Positions 28,235 to 36,836 of a stretch of 44,489 bases of DNA are shown piece after piece. The stretch is from a virus. The notes beneath the pieces were generated by a model that saw only the letters and a program-made list of their open reading frames with translations, did not search any database and had not been told where the DNA came from. Made by a program: the position numbers and the translations under genes. The stretch's first letter is position 1, and each line of letters begins with the position of its first letter. Where the stretch lies: positions 1 to 44,489 of IMG/VR virus record IMGVR_UViG_3300029914_000051, one strand, 5' to 3'.

Positions 28235-28612
28235 ATGAAAATGCCAAAATTGGTTGATATGGCGCGAAGCCTCGAAGATGAACAGTCAATGGGCGTTCCA
28301 TTTGCTCTAGGCGAATCTGTTCCCAAATATCCTTATGGCCTTCAAATTACGCTTTGTGATGCTGAACTTGAAAAGCTTGGCTTGGATGAAAATTGCGAAA
28401 TTGGCGATTTGATTCATTTGTTTTGTATGGCGGAAGTTACGGGAATTAATACTGAACAAAATGAAGACGGCGAAAAATGCCGCGTTAGTCTGCAAATCAA
28501 ATTTATGAGTTGTGAGAACGAGCAGGCAGAAGAAGCCGAAGTTGAGCGTGATGAAATGCCCAAAAAGAAACTCAAAGGTCGTGGCAATAAAGGTCGCAAC
28601 CTGTATTATTAA
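28235..28612 (+). CDS. Capsid-staple-like protein
   Basis: 125 residues. PKYPYGLQITLCDAELEKLG (about 30-49), ENCEIGDLIHLFCMAEVTGI and CRVSLQIKFMS follow the pattern of phage capsid-staple proteins that fasten capsomers, with a basic C-terminal tail (PKKKLKGRGNKGRN). Function by resemblance only; position between head and tail genes is consistent. Confidence 0.68.
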   Translation: MKMPKLVDMARSLEDEQSMGVPFALGESVPKYPYGLQITLCDAELEKLGLDENCEIGDLIHLFCMAEVTGINTEQNEDGEKCRVSLQIKFMSCENEQAEEAEVERDEMPKKKLKGRGNKGRNLYY

Positions 28613-28623
28613 GCAGGTGAAGC

Positions 28624-29415
28624 ATGACATCAGCATCCAGCCAATTAAGTCTATGCCAACGATCTTTGATGGCAATAGGCGGCAAATCAACCATAAGCAG
28701 CGTATTTCCTAGCGATCAAAGTGTTGCCGCAAATGCTTGCAATCTTTTGTATCTTCCCACATTTCAATCTTTAGCGCGAACTGCTTGGTGGAATTGTTTA
28801 TCTCAACAAGCTTCATTGTCAATATTGGGAGCGGCAGCAGGTACGCCTGAAGGTGGAACTACTGGCTATGGTTTAACCGTTCCTACACCTTGGCTTTATA
28901 TGTATGCAGCCCCTACTGACATGCTTAAAGCACGAGCTATTGTTCCTACGTATCCGGCCCAGTTAAGTGGCACGAATTATACAACTGGTAGTGTTCCAGC
29001 GCCCATCTATTTTCGGGGTCGCGGTCAAATTCCTTTTAAGGTTGCTTACAGCACAAATGCAAGCGGAAGTCCTATTAGCGTTATCTTGACCAATCAAGAT
29101 CAGGCTCAACTTAATTATATTGTTAATCAACCAATCCCAACAATTTGGGATTCGCAATTTGAAGCTGCATTTGTGGCGTCTTTGGCGGCCTTTTTATGCC
29201 CTGGCATTGCTATGAATTTGCCGTTGATGCAAATGCAAGCTCGGTTGGCTGAAGAAATTATTATGCAAGCCAGGACGGCTGATGGGAATGAAGGCAGCAA
29301 CTGTCAAGATCACGTCCCTGACTGGATATCCGCAAGAAATGGCGGCTCTGGTGGATGGGATGTTTGGCAAGGCGTAGGGTATGACAACATTAATTGGGGA
29401 TTTAGCCTATGCTAA
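28624..29415 (+). CDS. Tail tubular protein A (T7 gp11-like adaptor)
   Basis: 263 residues. N-terminal LCQRSLMAIGGKSTISSVF and VAANACNLLYLPTFQSLART match the adaptor that docks under the portal. The end (AEEIIMQARTADGNEGSNCQ then PDWISARNG) fits the long C-terminal helix and loop. The gene overlaps the tail tube B gene by 7 bases. Length is slightly above T7 gp11 (196 aa), as usual for this branch. Confidence 0.86.
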   Translation: MTSASSQLSLCQRSLMAIGGKSTISSVFPSDQSVAANACNLLYLPTFQSLARTAWWNCLSQQASLSILGAAAGTPEGGTTGYGLTVPTPWLYMYAAPTDMLKARAIVPTYPAQLSGTNYTTGSVPAPIYFRGRGQIPFKVAYSTNASGSPISVILTNQDQAQLNYIVNQPIPTIWDSQFEAAFVASLAAFLCPGIAMNLPLMQMQARLAEEIIMQARTADGNEGSNCQDHVPDWISARNGGSGGWDVWQGVGYDNINWGFSLC

Positions 29416-32294
29416 CCACTATTCAAAACAGCTTTTCGTCAGGCGAACTTAGTCCTTCGGTTTTTGGCAGAACGGATCTTCAGAAATATCATTCGGGGGC
29501 TTCTACTTATCGTAATTTCTTCGCCAATTATCGTGGAGGAGCCGCGTCACGCGCAGGCACTGCGTATTGCGGAATGTGTAAGCAAAACGCCCCTAATGTT
29601 GGTGGCACAATATCTAGCTATCCACCACGGTTAATTCCTTTTCAATTTAACATTGACCAAGGTTATGCGCTGGAATTTGGTGATGAATATATGCGCATCT
29701 TGTCTGATGGCGCATACGTTTTAGAAAGCGCCGTTACTGTAACAAGTGTCAGTTCCGCTGGACTATTTACAGCTACGGCTCATGGTTATCGTGTTGGCGA
29801 TTGGATTTATGATTCTGGAAATACGGGTTTTAGCGGATTAGTTTGGGTTGTTACAGCGAAAACCACCAATACTTTTAATGTTCAAGATCTTTTTGGAAAT
29901 AACGTAACTTCGGCAACCGCTTCTACTGGCGGCACGGTTGCCCGTATTTATACTGTGACATCTCCATACGCTGCTGTAGATTTGCCTTATTTAAAATATA
30001 CTCAAAGCGCGAACACAATGTCTTTGACATGTGTTTCTTATGTTAATGAAAGTTCACCCTATGATTATCCGCCCTATGATCTTCAGCGTGATGGGGCGAC
30101 AAATTGGGTTTTTACAGAAGTAACATTTGCTTCTTCTATATCTGCTCCTACTGGTGCTTCCGCTACAGCTAATTCTTCCACAACTGCGACAACTTATTAT
30201 CAGTATGTTGTTACGGCTGTTGCTTCCGATGGCGAAGAAAGTATCGCTTCAAATGTAGCTCAATGTTACAATAACGACATATCAATATACGCAGGTAGCA
30301 ATACTATTACGTGGTCAGCCGTGACCGGGGCTACAAGCTACAATATATATGAAGCAACGCCTTCGTATGGAACCGCGCAACCTTCGGGAGTTCTTTTTGG
30401 TTTTGCCGGGACAAGTTTATCGACAAGTTTTGTTGACACAAACATTCAACCTGATTTTACGACTGTCCCCCCTCAGCATCAAAACCCTTTTACAGGGACG
30501 GGTTATTACCCCGGATGCGTAGCGTATTTTCAGCAACGTCGCGTTTATGCAAGTACAATTGATAATCCAGATACGTATTACATGAGCCAGCCAGGGGCTT
30601 TTCTTAATTTTGACTATGCCATACCTATTGCCGATTCTGATTCAATAACTGGATCACCGTGGGCGCAACAAGTTAATGGCATTCAATTTCTTGTTCCCAT
30701 GCCAGGTGGGTTAGTTGTTTTGACAGGTTCTGGGGCATGGCAATTAAATGGTGGTAATAGTGCAGCTATTACACCGTCAAGTCAGGACGCACAGCCCCAA
30801 GCATATAATGGTTGCAATTCAACCGTCCCGCCTATCGTGGTTAATTACGATATTTTATATGTGCAAGCCAAAGGATCAATCGTAAGGGATTTGTCTTATA
30901 ATTTCTTTGTTAACATTTATACTGGAACGGACACTACTGTTCTTTCAAACCAATTGTTTACTGGTTATGAGATCATTCAATGGGCTTATGCTGAGGAACC
31001 GTACAAACTTATATGGTGCGTCAGAAATGACGGCACTATGTTATCTTTTACATACCTTAAAGAACAAGATGTTTATGCTTGGGCAAGACACGACACCAAT
31101 GGATTGTATGCCAGCGTTTGCACTGTTGTAGAGCCACCTGTAGATGCTTTGTATATTGTAACGCAGCGTTTGGTAAATGGTGTTTACGTTTATTATTCAG
31201 AACGCATGAATAATCGTTTGTGGCAAGATGTTGGTAGTTGCTGGTGCGTTGATGCAGGGCTCACTTTGGCTTTAAATTATCCATCAGCTACAATTTATGC
31301 AGCATCGGCAAACGGAACAAGTAATATATCAAGTACCCTCGTGGCTTTTGGAGGAGAAGGATATACAGCACCTACTGCTGTTGCGCTCGACGCCAGTGGG
31401 CAAGGTTTTGGGGCTACTTTTAGTGTTACGGTTGTTGCTGGTGTTATCACAGCAGTTACTCCATTAACTCAAGGCCAAAATTATACATTAGGTGAAACCA
31501 GTATATTAATATCCGATAGTACAGGTTCGGGTGCGGTTGTCAGCGCCGTAATTACCAATAATGTTGTTTTCACAACTTCATCTTCGGTTTTTTCTTCTGG
31601 CATGGTTGGGGATGTTATTAGAACTGGCGGTGGGGTGGCTACAATTACGTCTTATACGTCAGGAACAAGTGTTACGGCCAACATAACGACACCTATAACT
31701 AAAACTATTCCCAATGACCCGAATAATACGCCAATACCCCAAATATCAGGGAACTGGTCAATAGGAACGCCAACAACGTCTGTGAGCGGGTTAAATCATT
31801 TAAACGGTTTGGAAGTTTCTATATTGGCGGATGGCGCTGTCGTTCCCAGTCAGACTGTTGTTAACGGCACCGTGACATTGCCTCTGGCAGCCTCCCAAAT
31901 AACCGTAGGATTGCCGTACACGTGTCAATTACAAACTATGTACCTTGACCCACCAGGACAAAAAGACACGCCCCAAGGCAAACGTAAGTCAATATTTGGC
32001 GTTACGGCGCGTATGGAGGCATCAAGGGGCATTTCAATTGGTGTTAATCAGCCTGATGCATCCACCCAGCCAAATAATGCTAATATAACGTGGACGGGTC
32101 TTTATTCATCAAGAGAACGAAATGCTGCTGTTATCCCTGGTAATTCAGTGCCATTATATACTGGCGATGAATATATTGAAGCTCCCGCCGATTGGGAAAC
32201 AAACGCACAAATTGCTATTCAAACGCAGTACCCCCTTCCTATAAACCTTAACAGCCTTATTGTTTGGTATGAAATGGGGGATACGAGTGATTAA
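29409..32294 (+). CDS. Tail tubular protein B (T7 gp12-like nozzle)
   Basis: 961 residues forming the hexameric nozzle. The start, TTIQNSFSSGELSPSVFGRT followed by DLQKYHSGASTYRNFFANY, is diagnostic. Later: LIPFQFNIDQGYALEFGDEY (about 77-96), an FCCH-like insert (TATAHGYRVGDWIYDSGNTG, about 119-138), a fibronectin-type III-like insert (about 240-350, VVTAVASDGEESIASNVAQC; YNIYEATPSYG), and the conserved propeller part (YFQQRRVYASTIDNPDTYYM). A second Gly/Thr/Val-rich insert lies at about 640-780. The core matches the family; inserted domains make it longer than T7 gp12 (794 aa). Confidence 0.92.
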   Translation: MLTTIQNSFSSGELSPSVFGRTDLQKYHSGASTYRNFFANYRGGAASRAGTAYCGMCKQNAPNVGGTISSYPPRLIPFQFNIDQGYALEFGDEYMRILSDGAYVLESAVTVTSVSSAGLFTATAHGYRVGDWIYDSGNTGFSGLVWVVTAKTTNTFNVQDLFGNNVTSATASTGGTVARIYTVTSPYAAVDLPYLKYTQSANTMSLTCVSYVNESSPYDYPPYDLQRDGATNWVFTEVTFASSISAPTGASATANSSTTATTYYQYVVTAVASDGEESIASNVAQCYNNDISIYAGSNTITWSAVTGATSYNIYEATPSYGTAQPSGVLFGFAGTSLSTSFVDTNIQPDFTTVPPQHQNPFTGTGYYPGCVAYFQQRRVYASTIDNPDTYYMSQPGAFLNFDYAIPIADSDSITGSPWAQQVNGIQFLVPMPGGLVVLTGSGAWQLNGGNSAAITPSSQDAQPQAYNGCNSTVPPIVVNYDILYVQAKGSIVRDLSYNFFVNIYTGTDTTVLSNQLFTGYEIIQWAYAEEPYKLIWCVRNDGTMLSFTYLKEQDVYAWARHDTNGLYASVCTVVEPPVDALYIVTQRLVNGVYVYYSERMNNRLWQDVGSCWCVDAGLTLALNYPSATIYAASANGTSNISSTLVAFGGEGYTAPTAVALDASGQGFGATFSVTVVAGVITAVTPLTQGQNYTLGETSILISDSTGSGAVVSAVITNNVVFTTSSSVFSSGMVGDVIRTGGGVATITSYTSGTSVTANITTPITKTIPNDPNNTPIPQISGNWSIGTPTTSVSGLNHLNGLEVSILADGAVVPSQTVVNGTVTLPLAASQITVGLPYTCQLQTMYLDPPGQKDTPQGKRKSIFGVTARMEASRGISIGVNQPDASTQPNNANITWTGLYSSRERNAAVIPGNSVPLYTGDEYIEAPADWETNAQIAIQTQYPLPINLNSLIVWYEMGDTSD

Positions 32295-32745
32295 TATTTG
32301 TAAATGTACCGTATCGCGCCTTGAATCTGCACCAAATTTTTCAGATTTATTGGCTGAATATGCGACTGAACTTGTTGTGGACGGCGCACCCCCGTTTTCT
32401 GCTAAGATGGAAATGTATTATAACCTTGAAAAATTGGGTTCTTTGCAGGCGATTGGTGCGTTTTTGGACGATAAATTAGTCGGTTTTGTAACTGTTTTAA
32501 TATCTATTTTCCCTCATTGCGGGGTTCTTATGTCCGTCACTGAAAGCCTTTTTGTTGCTAAAGAGCATCGTAAAACAGGCGCTGGTCTTAAACTTATTCG
32601 CGCTGCTGAAGAATATGCCGCAGAAAGACAATCTCCATGCCTCTTTATTAGTGCCCCCTTTGGTGGTAATCTAGCTGAAGTTTTACCCCATATAGGGTAT
32701 GTTGAGACTAATCGTGTGTTTTTCAGGAAATTAACGAATGTCTAA
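32287..32745 (+). CDS. GNAT-family acetyltransferase
   Basis: 152 residues from the GTG at 32287, which overlaps the nozzle stop by 8 bases (GTGATTAA). GNAT core: AIGAFLDDKLVGFVTVLISI, TESLFVAKEHRKTGAGLKLI (acetyl-CoA loop, here HRKTGAGLK, about residues 97-105), RAAEEYAAERQSPCLFISAP. The CoA loop is well preserved, unlike the gp13-like protein at 18577, so this one may be an active enzyme. Substrate unknown. Confidence 0.82.
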   Translation: MINICKCTVSRLESAPNFSDLLAEYATELVVDGAPPFSAKMEMYYNLEKLGSLQAIGAFLDDKLVGFVTVLISIFPHCGVLMSVTESLFVAKEHRKTGAGLKLIRAAEEYAAERQSPCLFISAPFGGNLAEVLPHIGYVETNRVFFRKLTNV

Positions 32746-33196
32746 TGCAGTGGCTGAGCGTCGCATAGATACTATGAGTGAAGTGACGATTGCCAATGTT
32801 CGTCGTCTTGAGGCTTTTGTTGGTCAATTACCACAAACCTTAATTCCGACATCTCATTTGATTCACGCTGGAATGTATTCACGAACGATTATGGTTCCAG
32901 CTGGTGTGACAATAGTTGGTTCGCTTATGAAGATTCCAACATTACTAATTTTGAGCGGTGATTTTGTTATTTATATTGATAACGAACCCATTGAATTGCA
33001 TGGGTACAATGTATTCTCTGGGAACGCCAACCGCAAACAAGCTGGATATGCGATAGGTGACACTTACGTTACAATGGTCTTCCCAACGAGCGCAAAAACG
33101 GTTGAAGAAGCTGAAGAAGAATTTACGGATGAGACGCACCTTCTATTCTCGCGCAATGAAGACGCCATCAATCATGTTACCATTACGGGGAAGTAA
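32738..33196 (+). CDS. Cupin-like beta-barrel phage protein
   Basis: 152 residues. SHLIHAGMYSRTIMVPAGVT, TLLILSGDFVIYIDNEPIEL, YVTMVFPTSAKTVEEAEEEF form the strand order of a small cupin-like barrel, with His43 on the first strand. It is found in several podovirus structural clusters without a known role. The start overlaps the preceding stop by 8 bases. Confidence 0.72.
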   Translation: MSNAVAERRIDTMSEVTIANVRRLEAFVGQLPQTLIPTSHLIHAGMYSRTIMVPAGVTIVGSLMKIPTLLILSGDFVIYIDNEPIELHGYNVFSGNANRKQAGYAIGDTYVTMVFPTSAKTVEEAEEEFTDETHLLFSRNEDAINHVTITGK

Positions 33197-33201
33197 ATAA
33201 T

Positions 33202-33822
33202 ATGTCGGGTGGAACTGTATCTGCCGCTGGAATAGCCGCCGCCGCTGGTGGGGCTGGTACCTTTGGAACTGCCACAGCAGCTATTGGAGCTAATTTGGGG
33301 GCTATAGGTGCCATCACATCCATAGGAGCTGCTGGGTTGGGTACAGTTGGTGCCATACAACAAGGAGAAGCCACATCTGCCACAGATAAATCCAACGCCC
33401 AGATAGCTGCTAATAATGCTATTATAGCTACACAAAGCGCAAATTACGCTGGGGCAGCTGGCACAGCACAAGCCGAACAAGCTGGGCTTCAGTCACGCGC
33501 AAAACTTGGGGCCATTGTTGCTAACGAAGGCGCATCTGGCGTTGATATTAATTCAGGGTCAAACTTACAAGTACAATCGTCGGCTCGCCAACTTGGAGAA
33601 TTAAACGCCATTACAATCCGCTCTAATGCTGCTCGAACGGCTTATGGGTACCAAGTCCAAGGTGCCAATGATACGGCGCAGTCAAATTTAGACACTTCTT
33701 CTGCAGGCCAAGCTGAAACAGCCGGAGACATTGGAGCGGGTTCTTCTGTGCTTGGTGGGTTGGGAAGTGCTGCTAGTAATTACGCTAAATTTACCACGAA
33801 TGGTGGCCGCAGTGGTTTTTAG
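33202..33822 (+). CDS. Internal virion protein, gp14-like, Ala/Gly-rich
   Basis: 206 residues. An N-terminal Gly/Ala-rich hydrophobic stretch of about 55 residues (AAIGANLGAIGAITSIGAAG) is likely to enter the host outer membrane on ejection. A helical Ala/Gln/Asn-rich section follows (NAQIAANNAIIATQSANYAG; GASGVDINSGSNLQ). This is the usual architecture of gp14-type ejection proteins. The 0-frame ends at TTT TAG within a five-T run, and a +1 shift would add 24 Gly/Ser-rich residues (see 33820-33895). Confidence 0.8.
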   Translation: MSGGTVSAAGIAAAAGGAGTFGTATAAIGANLGAIGAITSIGAAGLGTVGAIQQGEATSATDKSNAQIAANNAIIATQSANYAGAAGTAQAEQAGLQSRAKLGAIVANEGASGVDINSGSNLQVQSSARQLGELNAITIRSNAARTAYGYQVQGANDTAQSNLDTSSAGQAETAGDIGAGSSVLGGLGSAASNYAKFTTNGGRSGF

Positions 33823-33895
33823 CGGTTCTGTTGCTCCTACGGTAGATTCTAGTTTTGGCACCGTTGGTTCTGGTTCAGCTTATCCAAGTCAATAG
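33820..33895 (+). other. Candidate +1 frameshift extension of the gp14-like protein
   Basis: After GGT-TTT (33814-33819) the zero frame meets TAG (33820-33822). Moving one base forward keeps tRNA-Phe paired on TTT (33818-33820) and reads AGC GGT TCT ..., giving SGSVAPTVDSSFG and then TVGSGSAYPSQ before TAG at 33893. This fills the otherwise odd 80-base gap, leaving seven bases to the next ATG. Could be programmed, or a single-base deletion or sequencing error. Confidence 0.4.
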
Positions 33896-33902
33896 GTAAA
33901 TC

Positions 33903-36836
33903 ATGGCTGGCCCAAAACCTCAAGATGTTTATCAAGGTTATAACGCAAGCCCATCGGGTATTGCGGATACGGATTCACCTGCTGGTCGTGGGCCGCGTTT
34001 TGAGGTTCAAGCCAATCCGAATGATTTCGGTGCAAATGTAGGACAGGCGTTAGAGCAAGCGGGTAAAACTGGTGAGCAATTAGGAGATGAAGCGAGTGAT
34101 TTAGCTACGCATTTTGCCCAAATGTACGCTGACTCGTCTGCGCGTGACGGCGTAACAAATGCGTCTAAAGAATTATCTGATGCGGAATTGGCTTTTAGAC
34201 AAAACAAAGGCAATAATTCCGTAAACGCTTATAAAACTTTTCAGGATAGCGTTTCTCAAATTCAAGAAAAATACGCCAATTCTATGCCAAATTTGGCGGC
34301 GCAGAATAAATTCAAAGACGATTTTTCGCATGAAGCCAGCAGTGCTATTTTTCGTTCTGGTGCTTATGTTGCAGATCAAGCCGAATCCGCACAACTCACC
34401 TCATTAAAATCTTCTATAGATAATAATGCCAATCAGTTTGCGCTTAATGCAAACAACCCTACTGCGTCTACTTATATTGATAAGATTAGAAATGACACGG
34501 CTGATTTAGCTGACCATCAAGGTATTACTGATCCATCTGCGATTGCTGGTATGTCGGCAAAACATATAGGCACAGCAATATCAGGTGCTATTAACTCAAA
34601 TATTCGTACTAGCCCAGATTTGGCGCAATCTATAGCCAATAAATATCTGAATGGTTCATACCAAGCTGTTGGCGTTGATAAGGACGGCAATCAAGTTGTA
34701 ACGAACGTGCCTTATGTTGATGCGCAACAACGCACTGAAATTACCAATGCTATGCAACAAGAATTTGTGCGTCAGCAAAATCAGACGATACAGGATGCAA
34801 AAGAATATGCGGTAACAGGAGACAATTATAATAAAGCCGCTGTTGTTGGTTCAATGCAACGCGCAGGAAGAAGTCAGGATGATATAGATGCCATGACGCA
34901 TCATCTTGATAATATGCAAACTAGTTTTGGCGCAGAGCAGGCGCGTTATGATTTAAACCAAGCCTATAAGAATGACGAGGCTCTAGCTTACGCTGGGAAA
35001 TCCCCAGTCGGCGTTTATGATCCTGCTACAGTTCAAAAAGCTTTTAGAAAAGATCCAGATAAAGCACAAGACTTTCTAAACCAAGTAAATCAGCTTCATC
35101 AGGTTGCCGGTTTTGTTGGCGGGATGCCCACACGAACGCCTGCTCAAAATCAGGCGGCATTAGATGCGTTTGCCCCTCACGGCATGTCGATTGCCGATTC
35201 CATTCATCAACAAGAATCTGGCGGTAAAGCGAACGCTCCTGCTAACGGAGTTTCTGTAGGTGGATGGCAGATTACTCCCGGAACCTTTGCACAATACGCC
35301 AAACCTGGTGAAGATATAAACAACCCCAAAGATAATGAGGCGGTTGGTCATCGCATTATTGATGATCTATCAAGCAAGTTTAACGGCGATCCAGCAAGAA
35401 TCGCGGTTGGGTATTTTTCTGGTGCTGGAAATGTTGCTCCTGCCGGAAGCCCTACGCCTTGGATAAATAATACATCAGATAAGAACGGTAAAAGCGTTTC
35501 TTCTTATGTTGCTGATGTCACTGGACGCATGAGCGGTTCGCAGAACTTCGGTGAGCAGTCAAATTTGTATGGCAAAATGCAGAAAGCGGCTCAGGACTAT
35601 TATAAGCAACTAGGTGATGATCCCGCTGGCATGATAACTAGCAATGATACTAAATTAAGCAATCAATTCCAAGATGCTGTTCAGGATACCAAGAACCCGC
35701 AGAAGATGGTTAATTACGTTAATGCTGTTGCGGCTCGTCAGGAAGCCCTACAGGTGCCAGAAGTTAATCGTTCTGTTTTGCCAAAAGCTTATGCTGCGGC
35801 AATTCAGAATGATTTAACTGCGAATCCAGAGCAGGCTCCAGACAAGCTTGCGAAGATGGCAAGGAATTACGGAAATACATGGCCCCAAGTTTATAAGTCA
35901 CTCGGCCTGACGTTCCAACAGCAAACTCAGGCACACACGGCAGAAGACCCGATGATGGCGCAGTATGGCGCAATGGATGCTAAACTTGGTTCGGATGATT
36001 TGACGAAGGGTAAAACAGACGAATTTATTATGGGCGGTAAAGAAAATCTTACGGCAATGAAAGATGCCGTGACCAGCAATACTGATTTACAATCTTTTAT
36101 GTTGTCGATGCGTAGATCGGGTGCAAGCCCACAATATCTACAGCAAATACAAGACCAAGCCGAACATATGTCTATGGCGATTAAGTTTTATGACCCAGCA
36201 GCCGGAAGTATTAAAGATGCTACCAATAAGGCTGTTGCTGCAATGACGCATGGTTATGGCTATCTGCCATCAGGAGATCGCGTTCCCTTAAATAGAATTG
36301 ATAGCATATCTACAAACACCCAGTTTTATCAGCAGCACATTGGGGATCTAGTATCTCCGCAACAATATGTGCCGCCAACTTATGCTTCAAGAGAACACTA
36401 TATCCAAGATTTACAAACATCATCTTCTTTTTTAACCGATGAGGCCAATCAAAGATTACTGATGATCGACAATCATGGGCTTCCTGTTCTTGGTTTGGAC
36501 GGTAAGCAAATATCTGTTGGCTTTAATGATGCTGCTATGCGGAAGCCTGTCGTGCGTCCACCAGATTTAACTGTGCAACCCAATCAATACTTGGGACGTG
36601 GTGAAATTCCAGTCAAGGGTTCATTGGCTGATAAAGCGCCTAGCTTCTCCGAAATTCCAGGTATTGCTGAATCGGCAGGGAAGAAAGTTGCTTCTGGTGT
36701 TGAAAATCTTGCTGCAAAAGCGAAAGAACGTGAATCCCAAGGCGGTTTGGCTGCGACACCCAATCAATACTTGGGACGTGGTGAAATTCCAGTCAAGGGT
36801 TCATTGGCTGATATTATTAACGAGGCGATTAAATAA
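33903..36836 (+). CDS. Internal virion protein with lytic transglycosylase domain
   Basis: 977 residues. An SLT lysozyme-like domain lies at about 428-560: GMSIADSIHQQESGGKANAP, with catalytic Glu438 in QESGG, then SVGGWQITPGTFAQY and ARIAVGYFSGAGNV. It should cut peptidoglycan during genome ejection. The first 400 residues are Ala/Asn/Gln-rich helices (GANVGQALEQAGKTGEQLGD). The C-terminus carries two copies of NQYLGRGEIPVKGSLAD (about 895 and 955) from a perfect 56-base repeat. The role matches the T7 gp15/gp16 ejectosome; here the enzyme domain lies mid-protein rather than at the N-terminus as in T7 gp16. Confidence 0.88.
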   Translation: MAGPKPQDVYQGYNASPSGIADTDSPAGRGPRFEVQANPNDFGANVGQALEQAGKTGEQLGDEASDLATHFAQMYADSSARDGVTNASKELSDAELAFRQNKGNNSVNAYKTFQDSVSQIQEKYANSMPNLAAQNKFKDDFSHEASSAIFRSGAYVADQAESAQLTSLKSSIDNNANQFALNANNPTASTYIDKIRNDTADLADHQGITDPSAIAGMSAKHIGTAISGAINSNIRTSPDLAQSIANKYLNGSYQAVGVDKDGNQVVTNVPYVDAQQRTEITNAMQQEFVRQQNQTIQDAKEYAVTGDNYNKAAVVGSMQRAGRSQDDIDAMTHHLDNMQTSFGAEQARYDLNQAYKNDEALAYAGKSPVGVYDPATVQKAFRKDPDKAQDFLNQVNQLHQVAGFVGGMPTRTPAQNQAALDAFAPHGMSIADSIHQQESGGKANAPANGVSVGGWQITPGTFAQYAKPGEDINNPKDNEAVGHRIIDDLSSKFNGDPARIAVGYFSGAGNVAPAGSPTPWINNTSDKNGKSVSSYVADVTGRMSGSQNFGEQSNLYGKMQKAAQDYYKQLGDDPAGMITSNDTKLSNQFQDAVQDTKNPQKMVNYVNAVAARQEALQVPEVNRSVLPKAYAAAIQNDLTANPEQAPDKLAKMARNYGNTWPQVYKSLGLTFQQQTQAHTAEDPMMAQYGAMDAKLGSDDLTKGKTDEFIMGGKENLTAMKDAVTSNTDLQSFMLSMRRSGASPQYLQQIQDQAEHMSMAIKFYDPAAGSIKDATNKAVAAMTHGYGYLPSGDRVPLNRIDSISTNTQFYQQHIGDLVSPQQYVPPTYASREHYIQDLQTSSSFLTDEANQRLLMIDNHGLPVLGLDGKQISVGFNDAAMRKPVVRPPDLTVQPNQYLGRGEIPVKGSLADKAPSFSEIPGIAESAGKKVASGVENLAAKAKERESQGGLAATPNQYLGRGEIPVKGSLADIINEAIK
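36578..36633 (+). repeat. 56-bp perfect direct repeat, copy 1
   Basis: Identical to 36758-36813, offset exactly 180 bases, so both copies are read in the same frame. Encodes NQYLGRGEIPVKGSLAD. Confidence 0.95.
36758..36813 (+). repeat. 56-bp perfect direct repeat, copy 2
   Basis: Second copy, ending 23 bases before the end of the transglycosylase gene. Absence of even silent differences means a recent duplication or ongoing gene conversion. Confidence 0.95.

Noticed and set aside
33811-33850. A -1 frameshift at GGTTTTTAG
   Set aside because: It would add only eight codons before a stop, unlike the +1 frame.
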